The position numbers were made by a program, and so were the translations under genes. A stretch of DNA of 10,951 nucleotides from Lachnospiraceae bacterium (GTDB lineage: Bacteria; Bacillota; Clostridia; Lachnospirales; Lachnospiraceae), in contig DNAD01000057.1 in the NCBI GenBank assembly GCA_003484785.1, forward strand, positions 1-10,951. The letters are read 5' to 3'. Positions 1 through 6,965 of the stretch are shown here, piece after piece; position 1 is the stretch's first letter; the number at the start of each line of letters is the position of its first letter. Below the pieces are notes generated by a model. That model was not told the DNA's origin. It did no database searches and worked only from the letters and a program-made list of their open reading frames with translations.

Positions 1-841
1 CCTCGAAATTCTTCTCACTGTAGTATTTCAGGACGCAGCGCCTGATAAGCGAGAATGCCTCGGTAACGGCCTGCTCCCTTATCTGGTTTCTGTCCCCCTT
101 GAAATGACATTCCTTCGTCACCGTCTTTCCCTTTATGCAGCATCCGACGAAGACCGTTCCCACCGGCTTTTCCTCGGTTCCTCCGTCAGGCCCCGCAGTT
201 CCGGACACGGCAACACAGATATCCGCCTTTGAGAAGAAGGCGCCTCCCTTTGCCATCTCCCTGACAGTCTCGGCGCTGACGGCGCCGTAACGTAAAAGAG
301 TGGACTTTTTAACCCCCAGCCGGCTTCTCTTGGCCTTGTTCGAATAGGTGATAAAGCCCTCCTTAAACACCTCGGAGATCCCGGGCATATCCACCAGTCT
401 CGCCGCGATCATCCCGCCGGTACAGGATTCTGCCGTGGCCAGCGTCAGGTTGTTGCCGCTTAAGAGATCAAAAACCGTGCGCGCAAGGCTGGTATCCCTG
501 TCAAGAGCATATATCTTCTCGGAAAACCTGCTCTTTATCTCCTTGATAACCGGCTTTGCAACCTTTTTCGCGCTCTTGTCGCCCTCTGCCCTTGCGGAAA
601 CGGTGATATGTATCTCGCCGTTTGCAAATTCCATCTCCATTGAAGGATTATTCCCGGTGATCAGATCACCCGTCAGATTACGCGCCTCCTCCATGGTGAG
701 GCCGCAGATCTTGAAGATCTGCTCATAGCTCTCCTGATCCTTTTCCGGCAGCTCATCCTGCTTTTTTGCTTTTTCCTCTGCAGCAGCCTTTTCAATCGTC
801 TTATTCTGATCCTTTTCCTTTTTTTCCTCTTTACGTCCCAT
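1..841 (-). CDS. cinA: CinA-family nicotinamide-nucleotide amidase, N-terminal domain absent; 3' end cut by window edge
   Basis: The C-terminal part is a CinA/PncC amidase domain; this family deamidates nicotinamide mononucleotide to nicotinate mononucleotide in pyridine nucleotide salvage. Of the 280 visible residues, about 135-275 form this domain: AESCTGG at 137-143 with the candidate catalytic Ser, FITYSNKAK at 163-171 with Tyr and Lys, and SGTAGPDGG at 213-221. Residues about 50-115 resemble the KH-like linker of full-length CinA (NPSMEMEF, GEIHITVSA, then IYALD). The usual N-terminal MoCF-like (COG1058) domain is missing; in its place are about 45 Lys/Glu/Gln-rich residues, probably disordered. 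The ATG at 841 follows a GGAG at 850-853 with an 8-base spacer and lies only 33 bases after pgsA, so no larger N-terminus fits. The frame is open to base 1; the family end is near, so few residues should be missing. Family assignment is firm; activity is inferred. Confidence 0.9.
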   Translation of the reverse strand, partial: MGRKEEKKEKDQNKTIEKAAAEEKAKKQDELPEKDQESYEQIFKICGLTMEEARNLTGDLITGNNPSMEMEFANGEIHITVSARAEGDKSAKKVAKPVIKEIKSRFSEKIYALDRDTSLARTVFDLLSGNNLTLATAESCTGGMIAARLVDMPGISEVFKEGFITYSNKAKRSRLGVKKSTLLRYGAVSAETVREMAKGGAFFSKADICVAVSGTAGPDGGTEEKPVGTVFVGCCIKGKTVTKECHFKGDRNQIREQAVTEAFSLIRRCVLKYYSEKNFE

Positions 842-874
842 AAAGACTTCTCCGCGTTTATTTTTCCTGATTTT

Positions 875-1417
875 CTATTTCTGTTTCCTCAGAACCTCTT
901 TATTTTTCATGATATAGTCGATAAGGGAAACAACAGTCATTATAACGGCTATGGCGGTAACGATGTTGGTAAGGATCCTGTATACAGGCCAGTCGATATC
1001 CACCATCAGCATAATGATCATGGCCATCTGAAAAACAGTCTTGAACTTTCCGTACATGCTCGCGGCGATGACCACCCCGTTATCAGCGGCCACCAGCCTG
1101 AAGCCGCTTATGATGAACTCCCTTGAGATTATTATGACCACTATCCAGGCCGGCAGCTTTCCCAGCTCGACATAGCAGATAAGCGCCGAGCTCACCAGAA
1201 GCTTGTCCGCCAGGGGATCCATAAACTTGCCGAAATCCGTGACCAGCCCGTATTTTCTGGCGATCCTCCCGTCAAACCAGTCGGTGAGGCTTGCGATTAT
1301 AAATATCGCCAGAGCAATATATGAAGAAGCCCTTCCGCAGACATCGGTCAGAAGAAAGAACACAAAAAACGGTATTAGGATCATCCTGAACAATGTCAGT
1401 TTATTAGGTACATTCAT
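875..1417 (-). CDS. pgsA: CDP-diacylglycerol--glycerol-3-phosphate 3-phosphatidyltransferase (phosphatidylglycerophosphate synthase)
   Basis: This integral membrane enzyme transfers the phosphatidyl group of CDP-diacylglycerol to glycerol-3-phosphate, the committed step to phosphatidylglycerol and cardiolipin. The 180-residue length is normal. The CDP-alcohol phosphotransferase signature is complete: D46, D49-G50, A53-R54, G63, D67 and D71, within DWFDGRIARKYG and the following GKFMDPLADK. The PgsA-like segment SREFIISGFRLVA lies at 98-110. Hydrophobic stretches near 9-24, 33-45, 73-83, 90-105, 126-140 and 150-168 fit the multi-pass fold. The ATG at 1417 overlaps the rimO stop as ATGA (4 bases shared), with GGAGAG at 1423-1428 five bases upstream, so translation is probably coupled to rimO. 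Placement before cinA is common in Firmicutes. Confidence 0.96.
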   Translation of the reverse strand: MNVPNKLTLFRMILIPFFVFFLLTDVCGRASSYIALAIFIIASLTDWFDGRIARKYGLVTDFGKFMDPLADKLLVSSALICYVELGKLPAWIVVIIISREFIISGFRLVAADNGVVIAASMYGKFKTVFQMAMIIMLMVDIDWPVYRILTNIVTAIAVIMTVVSLIDYIMKNKEVLRKQK

Positions 1418-2748
1418 ACTATCTCTCCAATAAGGTCATAATTATCGGCGCCCGTAACGGTCACCTCTTCAAAACTTCCGCTTATCAGCTCTCTTTCCGA
1501 ATCAACAAAGATCATCCCGTCGACCCCGGGAGCATCCATATAGGTCCTTCCGACATAGACGCCTTCGTCCACGAGCCGCCCCTCTATGAACACCTTAAGC
1601 CTGCGGCCCTTCTGCGCCCTTGCCTTTTCAAAGGCTATCTCGCGCTGAAGCTCCATCAGCTCATCTCTCCGCCTTTCCGCTGTCTCCGGGGGGATCTTTC
1701 CGTCAAGCTCAGCCGCCCTTGTTCCCTCCTCCTCAGAGTAGGTAAAAACCCCCAGCCTGTCAAACTCCATTTCATCACAGAAATTATAAAGCTTTACAAA
1801 ATCCTCCTCAGTCTCCCCCGGAAAGCCCGAGATAAGAGTGGTCCTGACGGCTATGTCGGGGATCCTTCTTCGAAGTTTTCCGATCAGCTTTCTCAGAGAT
1901 GCTTCGTCGGTCTTTCGGCCCATGGCCCTGAGTATATCATCGGAGGCATGCTGGATGGGAATATCCAGATAATGACAGACCTTAGGCTCGTTCCTTATGA
2001 CCTCGATAAGCTCGTCCGTGATCTCCTCGGGATAACAGTACATCAGCCTTATCCACTCGATACCGTCTATGGCGGCAAGCCCCCTGATAAGCTCGGGAAG
2101 AAGCTTTTTCCCGCAGATATCCATGCCGTAAACGGTAGTCTCCTGAGCAACAAGGATAAGCTCCTTTACCGACATGTCTGCAAGGCGTTTTGCCTCCTCC
2201 AGAAGCTCCTCCATCGGAAAGGACCGGTACCGTCCCCGCATAAAGGGGATGATACAGTAGGTACAGCGTTTATCACAGCCCTCGGCTATCTTTAAGAAGG
2301 CGTAATGCCCTCCCGTGGACAAAAGCCTTTCACCGGTGATAGCGGGCGAACGGTTGATATCCTTAAGTATGAAGCTTTTTTCCCCTTTAAGGGCAGAGTC
2401 GATCACCCTGCCAATCTCATCGTAGGCAGTGGTTCCCACCACCGCATCCACCTCGGGAAGCTCCTTTTTTATCTCCTCAGAATACCTCTGGGCAAGGCAG
2501 CCCGTAACGATCAGCGCCTTGCATCTGCCGTTTCGTCTTCCTCCCGTCTTGTATTCCCCCAGCTCGATTATGGTATTTATGCTTTCTTCTCTGGCATCGC
2601 CTATAAAAGCGCAGGTGTTGACGATGATGATATCCGCCTCGGCCTCATCATCAGTAAACTCGAGGCCTCTTTTTAAAAGGATCCCCGTCATTTCCTCCGA
2701 ATCCACCAGGTTCTTGTCGCAGCCAAGAGAAACCATCAAAAGCTTCAT
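1414..2748 (-). CDS. rimO: Ribosomal protein uS12 methylthiotransferase RimO
   Basis: This radical S-adenosylmethionine enzyme adds a methylthio group to the conserved aspartate of ribosomal protein S12 (Asp88 in E. coli numbering). The 444-residue protein has the three expected parts. The N-terminal UPF0004 domain carries cluster cysteines C10, C46 and C84 (SLGCDKNLVDSEE is characteristic of RimO rather than MiaB; then NTCAF and TGCLAQR). The radical-SAM domain has CX3CX2C at C158, C162 and C165 (GCDKRCTYCIIP), followed by LDIPIQHASD, LISGFPGE and VFTYSEEEGT. A TRAM-like C-terminal region starts at about 380. The ATG at 2748 overlaps the rpoZ stop as ATGA. The C-terminus overlaps the pgsA start in the same way, so the gene is tightly embedded in the unit. 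RimO versus MiaB is decided by the N-terminal signature and by the cluster-loop sequence. Confidence 0.97.
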   Translation of the reverse strand: MKLLMVSLGCDKNLVDSEEMTGILLKRGLEFTDDEAEADIIIVNTCAFIGDAREESINTIIELGEYKTGGRRNGRCKALIVTGCLAQRYSEEIKKELPEVDAVVGTTAYDEIGRVIDSALKGEKSFILKDINRSPAITGERLLSTGGHYAFLKIAEGCDKRCTYCIIPFMRGRYRSFPMEELLEEAKRLADMSVKELILVAQETTVYGMDICGKKLLPELIRGLAAIDGIEWIRLMYCYPEEITDELIEVIRNEPKVCHYLDIPIQHASDDILRAMGRKTDEASLRKLIGKLRRRIPDIAVRTTLISGFPGETEEDFVKLYNFCDEMEFDRLGVFTYSEEEGTRAAELDGKIPPETAERRRDELMELQREIAFEKARAQKGRRLKVFIEGRLVDEGVYVGRTYMDAPGVDGMIFVDSERELISGSFEEVTVTGADNYDLIGEIV

Positions 2749-2996
2749 TGCGCTTCTTCGCTGTCCTCATCGGAAACTATCTTGATAATGCCCTCGTTAA
2801 GCTCTTCCACCGCAACGGACAAAGGCTTCTTGTCCCAGGCGCCGTTAATGGGCGTAGGCTTGCCGTCTATGAGCTGTCTCGCTCTCTTTGCGGTCGCCAT
2901 CACTATCGAGTAACGGCTGTTTACAACGGGATGTTCTCCCTCCTCTACCTCCGAATTCACCACCTTCATAAGGTCACTGTATGATGGATGCAGCAT
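2745..2996 (-). CDS. rpoZ: DNA-directed RNA polymerase subunit omega
   Basis: Omega binds the beta-prime subunit and aids assembly and stability of RNA polymerase. The protein has 83 residues, typical for Firmicutes omega. It shows the family features: an N-terminal LHPSYSDLM, then HPVVNSRYSIVMATAKRARQ at about 22-41, which holds the conserved RY and A-x-RAR contacts to beta-prime, and KPLSVAVEELNEG at 57-69. The tail is acidic (DEDSEE). The ATG at 2996 is set by a perfect AGGAGG seven bases upstream, the strongest ribosome binding site in the window. The gene follows gmk after 62 bases and overlaps rimO by four. The gmk-rpoZ pairing is widely conserved in bacteria and supports the assignment. 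Confidence 0.96.
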   Translation of the reverse strand: MLHPSYSDLMKVVNSEVEEGEHPVVNSRYSIVMATAKRARQLIDGKPTPINGAWDKKPLSVAVEELNEGIIKIVSDEDSEEAQ

Positions 2997-3003
2997 TTTC
3001 TTT

Positions 3004-3009
3004 CCTCCT
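3004..3009 (-). promoter_or_regulatory. Ribosome binding site of rpoZ
   Basis: On the minus strand this reads AGGAGG, a full match to the anti-Shine-Dalgarno sequence, seven bases before the rpoZ ATG at 2996. It fixes that start and predicts strong initiation on a gene not overlapped by its upstream neighbour. Confidence 0.85.
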
Positions 3010-3058
3010 GATGATTGATTTACTTTATAAGCTGTTGTTTAAGGGAACGCTGATTTGA

Positions 3059-3694
3059 TCAGTTTTTTTTCAGGTCAAAGGCCTCAAGCCCCTTTTTCAT
3101 CTCTTCTATCCTTGAAACGCTCCTTGACACCTTAAAGTGTTCCGAGCGGATTATCTCGTGAACCCTTTTTATACAGGCATCGATATCATCGTTTATAACG
3201 AGGTAATCGTATCTTTCGATAAAATCAGCCTCCTCGCAGGCCTTGTTCATTCTCTTAAGGATGACCTCCTCGGTCTCCGTCCCCCTTTTCTCGAGCCTGT
3301 TATATATCTCCCGGGCATCGGGCGGCATAATGAACAGAAGAAGGGTATCCGGATATTTTTCCTTTACGATGAGAGCTCCCTTCGTCTCTATCTCAAGGAT
3401 AACGTCCTTCCCGCGGGAAAGCTCCTTCTCCACGTAGCTTTTCGGGGTTCCGTAATAATTGGATACATACTTTGCATGCTCAAGGAGCTCGTCGTTTTCG
3501 ATCATGCGCTCGAATTCCTCAGTGCTTACGAAAAAATAGTGTTTTCCGTTCTCCTCTCCCTCTCTCGGAGCTCTGGTCGTTGCGGAAATGCTTAAGGAAT
3601 AATCGTCATAGGCCGACAAAAGCCCCTTCATCACAGTGCCCTTGCCCGACCCCGCAAAGCCTGATACAACTATCAAAATGCCCTTTTCCGACAT
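3059..3694 (-). CDS. gmk: Guanylate kinase
   Basis: Phosphorylates GMP (and dGMP) to GDP with ATP in the cytosol, an essential step in GTP supply. The 211 residues match the usual length. The P-loop is GFAGSGKGT at 12-20. The GMP-binding region shows SATTRAPREGEENGKHYFF at 37-55, with YYGTP at 80-84. The segment usually written E-I-D-x-Q-G-A reads EIETKGA at 101-107. The lid lies around 126-150, including LEKRGTETEE. I place the start at ATG 3694: it follows GAGGTG (3699-3704), and the protein then begins like other Gmk proteins. A GTG at 3706 would add four residues (MRWD) and overlap the yicC stop as GTGA, but it has no binding site of its own. In Firmicutes, guanylate kinase is a known target of inhibition by (p)ppGpp, relevant given rel nearby. 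Function is firm; the start is likely. Confidence 0.96.
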   Translation of the reverse strand: MSEKGILIVVSGFAGSGKGTVMKGLLSAYDDYSLSISATTRAPREGEENGKHYFFVSTEEFERMIENDELLEHAKYVSNYYGTPKSYVEKELSRGKDVILEIETKGALIVKEKYPDTLLLFIMPPDAREIYNRLEKRGTETEEVILKRMNKACEEADFIERYDYLVINDDIDACIKRVHEIIRSEHFKVSRSVSRIEEMKKGLEAFDLKKN

Positions 3695-3697
3695 ATC

Positions 3698-3704
3698 CCA
3701 CCTC
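3698..3704 (-). promoter_or_regulatory. Ribosome binding site of gmk, overlapping the yicC stop
   Basis: Minus-strand GAGGTGG, matching the extended anti-Shine-Dalgarno complement, lies three to four bases before ATG 3694. The yicC TGA (3703-3705) overlaps it, so ribosomes ending yicC sit on the gmk initiation site. This supports ATG 3694 over the GTG at 3706. Confidence 0.65.
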
Positions 3705-4581
3705 ACTCTATATTCTGAACCTGCTCCCTTACCTTCTCTATACCCGTCTTCAGATCTATCGCCCGGTCGGAGGTGGCAAGATCGTTGGCCTTGGAGAGAA
3801 TGGTGTTTGCTTCCCTGTTCATCTCCTGGGCTATGAAATCGAGCTTTCTGCCTACCCCGCCGCCATCCTTAAGGTTTTTAAGCATGGCATTTATGTGGCT
3901 CTTAAGCCTTACCAGCTCCTCGTCCACGCAGATCTTATCCGCATAGACCGTCACCTCCGTAAGGATCCTGGAATCATCCAGGGACGTGTCCGCCACAAGC
4001 TCCTTAACCTTCTCATAAAGCTTCTGACGATATTCCTCGAGGATAGCCGGTGCTCTCTTTTCTATATAATCGACATCGGCAAGCATCTCCCGAAGCTTCT
4101 CCTCGATGTCCTTTCTGAGGTTCTCGCCCTCCCTTACCCTGGAATCCACGAAGTCCGAAAGAGCCGACCTTAATGCCTTCTCAAGCCCGCTCCAGAGCTC
4201 ATTTTCGTCCACATTCTGCTCTTCAAGGGTAAAGACCTCGGGATACCTGGAGAGCCTTGAAACGGTCAGGTCGTTTTCCAGGGAGAACTCCTCTGCCATG
4301 CGTCCCAGATGCTCAAGGTAGGAGGCTGCCACGTCCTTATTGTATCTGACACAGATATTGTTCTGGGTATAGTCCTCACAGGTGACATAGATATCGAGCT
4401 TTCCCCTTTCGGCATATTCCCTTATGACACCTCTCATCGCCGCCTCAAAGATACTGAACTTCTTAGGCATCTTAAGGCTGATGTCCAGATACCTGTGATT
4501 TACCGACTTCATCTCGATAGTGATCTTTCTTTCGCTGTCCGATATCTCTCCCCGGCCAAAGCCCGTCATACTTTTTATCAT
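3703..4581 (-). CDS. yicC: YicC/YloC family endoribonuclease
   Basis: Cytosolic RNase of the YicC family; E. coli YicC is an endoribonuclease implicated in small-RNA and mRNA turnover, and B. subtilis YloC is its homologue. The 292-residue protein opens with the family hallmark MIKSMTGFGRG, then has EMKSVNHRYLDIS at 23-35. Residues about 90-200 are charged and helical. The C-terminal DUF1732 block reads GRKLDFIAQEMNREANT at 244-260, followed by SKANDL and a final REQVQNIE. ATG 4581 is chosen because GAGGAG lies nine bases upstream and the hallmark sequence starts there. An in-frame TTG at 4614 would fall on the predicted transcription start and add 11 unconserved residues. It is first in the left-hand unit, behind its own promoter. 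In many Firmicutes remA lies between this gene and gmk; here the two touch. The precise RNA targets are unknown. Confidence 0.95.
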   Translation of the reverse strand: MIKSMTGFGRGEISDSERKITIEMKSVNHRYLDISLKMPKKFSIFEAAMRGVIREYAERGKLDIYVTCEDYTQNNICVRYNKDVAASYLEHLGRMAEEFSLENDLTVSRLSRYPEVFTLEEQNVDENELWSGLEKALRSALSDFVDSRVREGENLRKDIEEKLREMLADVDYIEKRAPAILEEYRQKLYEKVKELVADTSLDDSRILTEVTVYADKICVDEELVRLKSHINAMLKNLKDGGGVGRKLDFIAQEMNREANTILSKANDLATSDRAIDLKTGIEKVREQVQNIE

Positions 4582-4590
4582 TCTTCCAAT

Positions 4591-4596
4591 CTCCTC
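4591..4596 (-). promoter_or_regulatory. Ribosome binding site of yicC
   Basis: Minus-strand GAGGAG, nine bases before ATG 4581. It decides that start over the in-frame TTG at 4614, which has no comparable site and would leave no leader. Confidence 0.75.
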
Positions 4597-4612
4597 AGAC
4601 AGATGACCTGTC

Positions 4613-4648
4613 AAATGCTATTATAAATTCCGCCGCCGCAAAAGTAAA
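4613..4648 (-). promoter_or_regulatory. Sigma-A-type promoter of the yicC-gmk-rpoZ-rimO-pgsA-cinA unit
   Basis: On the minus strand a perfect -10 box TATAAT (4620-4625) is preceded after exactly 17 bases by TTTACT (4643-4648), which matches the TTGACA consensus at four of six positions. The spacer is GC-rich in its middle (GCGGCGGCGG). Transcription should begin near 4613, giving a leader of about 30 bases that contains the yicC ribosome binding site. The rest of the gap, 4649-4713, shows no clear operator or riboswitch. I found no strong hairpin followed by a T-run that would end the upstream unit. The call is from sequence match only; the start site is inferred. Confidence 0.75.
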
Positions 4649-4713
4649 CCCGTATTCCGTTTATACCCTGTTGCTTTCAAACCGGACAGTTAGCTTGCGC
4701 TTCCTTCTGACTG

Positions 4714-6957
4714 CTACGTTTTTGTAAGGCAGGTGCGAAGATCGGCAACGTCGTAATGCAGCTCGATCCCGTTCCTGGTATTTGTCCTGTAAAAATCCGT
4801 CACGATACGGTTTATGATCTGCCGGATGATGTCCTCCTCCAGCCCCACCAGAAGAGCCACATGCTGAACGTTGCTGTAGCGCATCTCGAAATCATTTCCG
4901 CGTATCGACAGCCTGACGGACCTCTCCAACAGGCCCATTATCTCGTTCCTTTCCTCGATGTCCATAGGCTCCTCACCGGTCCATCTTAAGGAAAACAGAA
5001 CAATATACACCCTCTCCAGGCTGTTTTTTATGAGGACGCTCACGGTATCGTAAAGCTTTTCAATATCCGGCACGTGATCCAGGCTCGTATTTACGTTCCT
5101 GTTTGCCAGATATTCTATGAGGTACTTCAGATCGGCCGAGTTTGCCACCGCCACGTCGTCATCCTCGTTAACATCGATCCTGTGGTAGAAAAAGCTTCCC
5201 TCTCCATACTGCTTGGCCACGAAAAGAGCCTTTCCGGCATTCTGATAAAGGACCATGACCCTGTCCTTCTCCGTAGCCACCGACGTTATGCCTATGGATA
5301 CGGAAAGCAGCTCATAAACGGGGTCCTTTGAGGATATGGAACGTATACAGGCCTCAAAGCTCTCGGCCGCCTTTATCGCCTCATCCTCCTCATCCATATC
5401 CGGGAGGTAGGCCACGAACTCATCCGGCCCGAAACGGCTGACGGTTATGTTTTTGGCCAGCTTTTTTATCTCCTGAGCGGTGACGCTTAAGTACCTGTCC
5501 CCTCTGGCAAAGCCCTCCTTTTCGTTAACTCTCCTGAAATTGTCGATGTCAAATACAAAAATAGAGCCTTTTCCGTATTTTGCTATTTCATTCTGTATGA
5601 ACCTCATTCCGTGCTCCCGGCTTAAGGTTCCCGTAAGCTCATCGAAATGGATATCCTCGATCGCGGCCTCCTCTGCCTTGTCAATGACTCGGGTAAGGAT
5701 CTTTGTCGCCTGCTTTATCTCAATGGATTCATCTTCGATATCGGGCCTCGGCATCCTGTTCTCCGTGACAAGCTTGAGAAGAACATCGCAGGCCTCGGGA
5801 TCGAACTGTTTTCCCCGCCCGTTTCTGAGCTCTTCCAGAACTCTTTCGTGATCCAGATGTCTTCTGTATACCCGGTTGGAGGTCATGGCATCATAGGCAT
5901 CCGCCACTCCGATGATCCTTGCCGTCTTCGGGATGTCCTCTCCCATGAGGTTTTCGGGATAGCCCAGTCCGTCGTAGCGCTCGTGATGATATTTGGCACC
6001 CACGTCCAGATCACTGATCATGGTAATATCCTTAAGGATCTCACCTCCGGTGACCGTATGCTCCTTCATAAGCTGGTATTCCTCGGGAGTCAGCTTACCC
6101 GGCTTATTGAGGACATTGTCGGGCACTCCTATCTTTCCTATGTCATGAAGAAGTCCGATAAACCTGATATCCCTCAGTTCATCTCCGCTGTAGCCCATTT
6201 CGGCTGCTATGGCAACGGAATATTCGGCAACCCTCCTGCTGTGACCTCTGGTATATTCATCCTTCGCATCTATGGTATTCGCTATGGTCATGATGGTCTG
6301 CATCGCCATCTCCCGAAGCTCCTCATTCTTTTTGAGAAGATCCTGGGAATACCTTCCAAGCTCTCCGTTCATGATCTCAAGCTTCTGAGCCTGGGCATAC
6401 AGCTCCTCCTTCTGCTTCATTATCTCACTGTTGTATTCCCTGTTCTTCTCATATGTCTCCCTGTAAAGGACAGTCGCGAGATAAAGTACGATATAACACA
6501 AAAGCAGTACAAAAAACCGTATCCTTATATCCCTGTCAAAAAAATCAGGCAGCTCTCCCTGAGCATACTCCGTAAGCAGGGCAAGAAGATTGAGGATAAG
6601 CGAAATGATCCCGCTGAAAATGATGAGCGAGGGGGTATGGTAAAGCACCAGAAGCGACAGCATGGGCAGTATATAGGTCCAGACCGCGCTGGTATTTGCG
6701 GTAAACAGGACAAACCCGTACATTACCGAGAAACAGACCACAATGGCAAAGCTCAGCTTCTCACTCTCCGGATCCTTGATATACATGGCCACGGGAACGA
6801 TCATGGGAATAAGGGTAGCCGCACAGAAAGCCGCCATATAGGCCGGTGTTCTGAAGCCTCTGAAGACCTCCATGACATACATCAGGAAAAGAATGACAAC
6901 AAAAACAGACCAGCCGAGAAGCAGCGCCCTGTTCGTTCGTCTTGATTCTGAAAGCAT
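4714..6957 (-). CDS. Membrane-anchored HD-GYP cyclic-di-GMP phosphodiesterase with degenerate GGDEF domain
   Basis: Probable membrane-bound hydrolase of cyclic di-GMP. Of 747 residues, about 10-165 hold five to six hydrophobic segments (near 11-29, 40-60, 68-87, 92-106, 109-128, 147-165), with no named sensor domain recognised. A coiled coil follows at about 166-218, rich in Glu/Lys/Gln. The HD-GYP domain (about 220-400) looks complete: H239, H271-D272 in HDIGKIGVPD, H300, H324-H325, GLGYP at 330-334 and D353. A GGDEF-type domain (about 438-592) has DELTG, VFDIDNF and SVSIGI, but its signature reads GPDEF at 510-514, and no RxxD inhibitory site stands before it; cyclase activity is doubtful. 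Residues about 601-747 form another domain, perhaps a second decayed GGDEF. ATG 6957 follows AGGGAG by eight bases; an in-frame GTG at 6966 is too close to it. It is last in the rel-hemZ unit, 37 bases after hemZ. Phosphodiesterase activity is inferred from motifs. Confidence 0.92.
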   Translation of the reverse strand: MLSESRRTNRALLLGWSVFVVILFLMYVMEVFRGFRTPAYMAAFCAATLIPMIVPVAMYIKDPESEKLSFAIVVCFSVMYGFVLFTANTSAVWTYILPMLSLLVLYHTPSLIIFSGIISLILNLLALLTEYAQGELPDFFDRDIRIRFFVLLLCYIVLYLATVLYRETYEKNREYNSEIMKQKEELYAQAQKLEIMNGELGRYSQDLLKKNEELREMAMQTIMTIANTIDAKDEYTRGHSRRVAEYSVAIAAEMGYSGDELRDIRFIGLLHDIGKIGVPDNVLNKPGKLTPEEYQLMKEHTVTGGEILKDITMISDLDVGAKYHHERYDGLGYPENLMGEDIPKTARIIGVADAYDAMTSNRVYRRHLDHERVLEELRNGRGKQFDPEACDVLLKLVTENRMPRPDIEDESIEIKQATKILTRVIDKAEEAAIEDIHFDELTGTLSREHGMRFIQNEIAKYGKGSIFVFDIDNFRRVNEKEGFARGDRYLSVTAQEIKKLAKNITVSRFGPDEFVAYLPDMDEEDEAIKAAESFEACIRSISSKDPVYELLSVSIGITSVATEKDRVMVLYQNAGKALFVAKQYGEGSFFYHRIDVNEDDDVAVANSADLKYLIEYLANRNVNTSLDHVPDIEKLYDTVSVLIKNSLERVYIVLFSLRWTGEEPMDIEERNEIMGLLERSVRLSIRGNDFEMRYSNVQHVALLVGLEEDIIRQIINRIVTDFYRTNTRNGIELHYDVADLRTCLTKT

Positions 6958-6965
6958 ATAACACA

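Noticed and set aside
2997..3058. Possible separate promoter for rpoZ (TATAAA near 3025-3030 on the minus strand)
   Set aside because: No acceptable -35 box lies 16-18 bases upstream, so the AT-rich stretch is not enough to call a promoter.
3695..3706. GTG at 3706 as the gmk start
   Set aside because: No binding site lies upstream of it, whereas GAGGTG is well placed for ATG 3694. The GTGA overlap with yicC keeps it possible but less likely.
3472..4173. Plus-strand open frame (233 codons) across gmk and yicC
   Set aside because: It spans two solid minus-strand genes and their junction, and its translation is low in recognisable structure, so it is a chance frame.
4582..4614. TTG at 4614 as the yicC start
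   Set aside because: It falls on the predicted transcription start, has no binding site, and adds residues before the conserved MIKSMTGFG start.
4626..4713. Candidate terminator hairpin after the HD-GYP gene
   Set aside because: Only short imperfect pairings (four to six base pairs) with no following T-run were found.
5647..6945. Long plus-strand open frame (432 codons) opposite the HD-GYP gene
   Set aside because: It lies wholly antisense to a well-supported gene with clear domain motifs, has no convincing ribosome binding site, and its translation shows no recognisable domain. It is a by-product of the codon use of the real gene.
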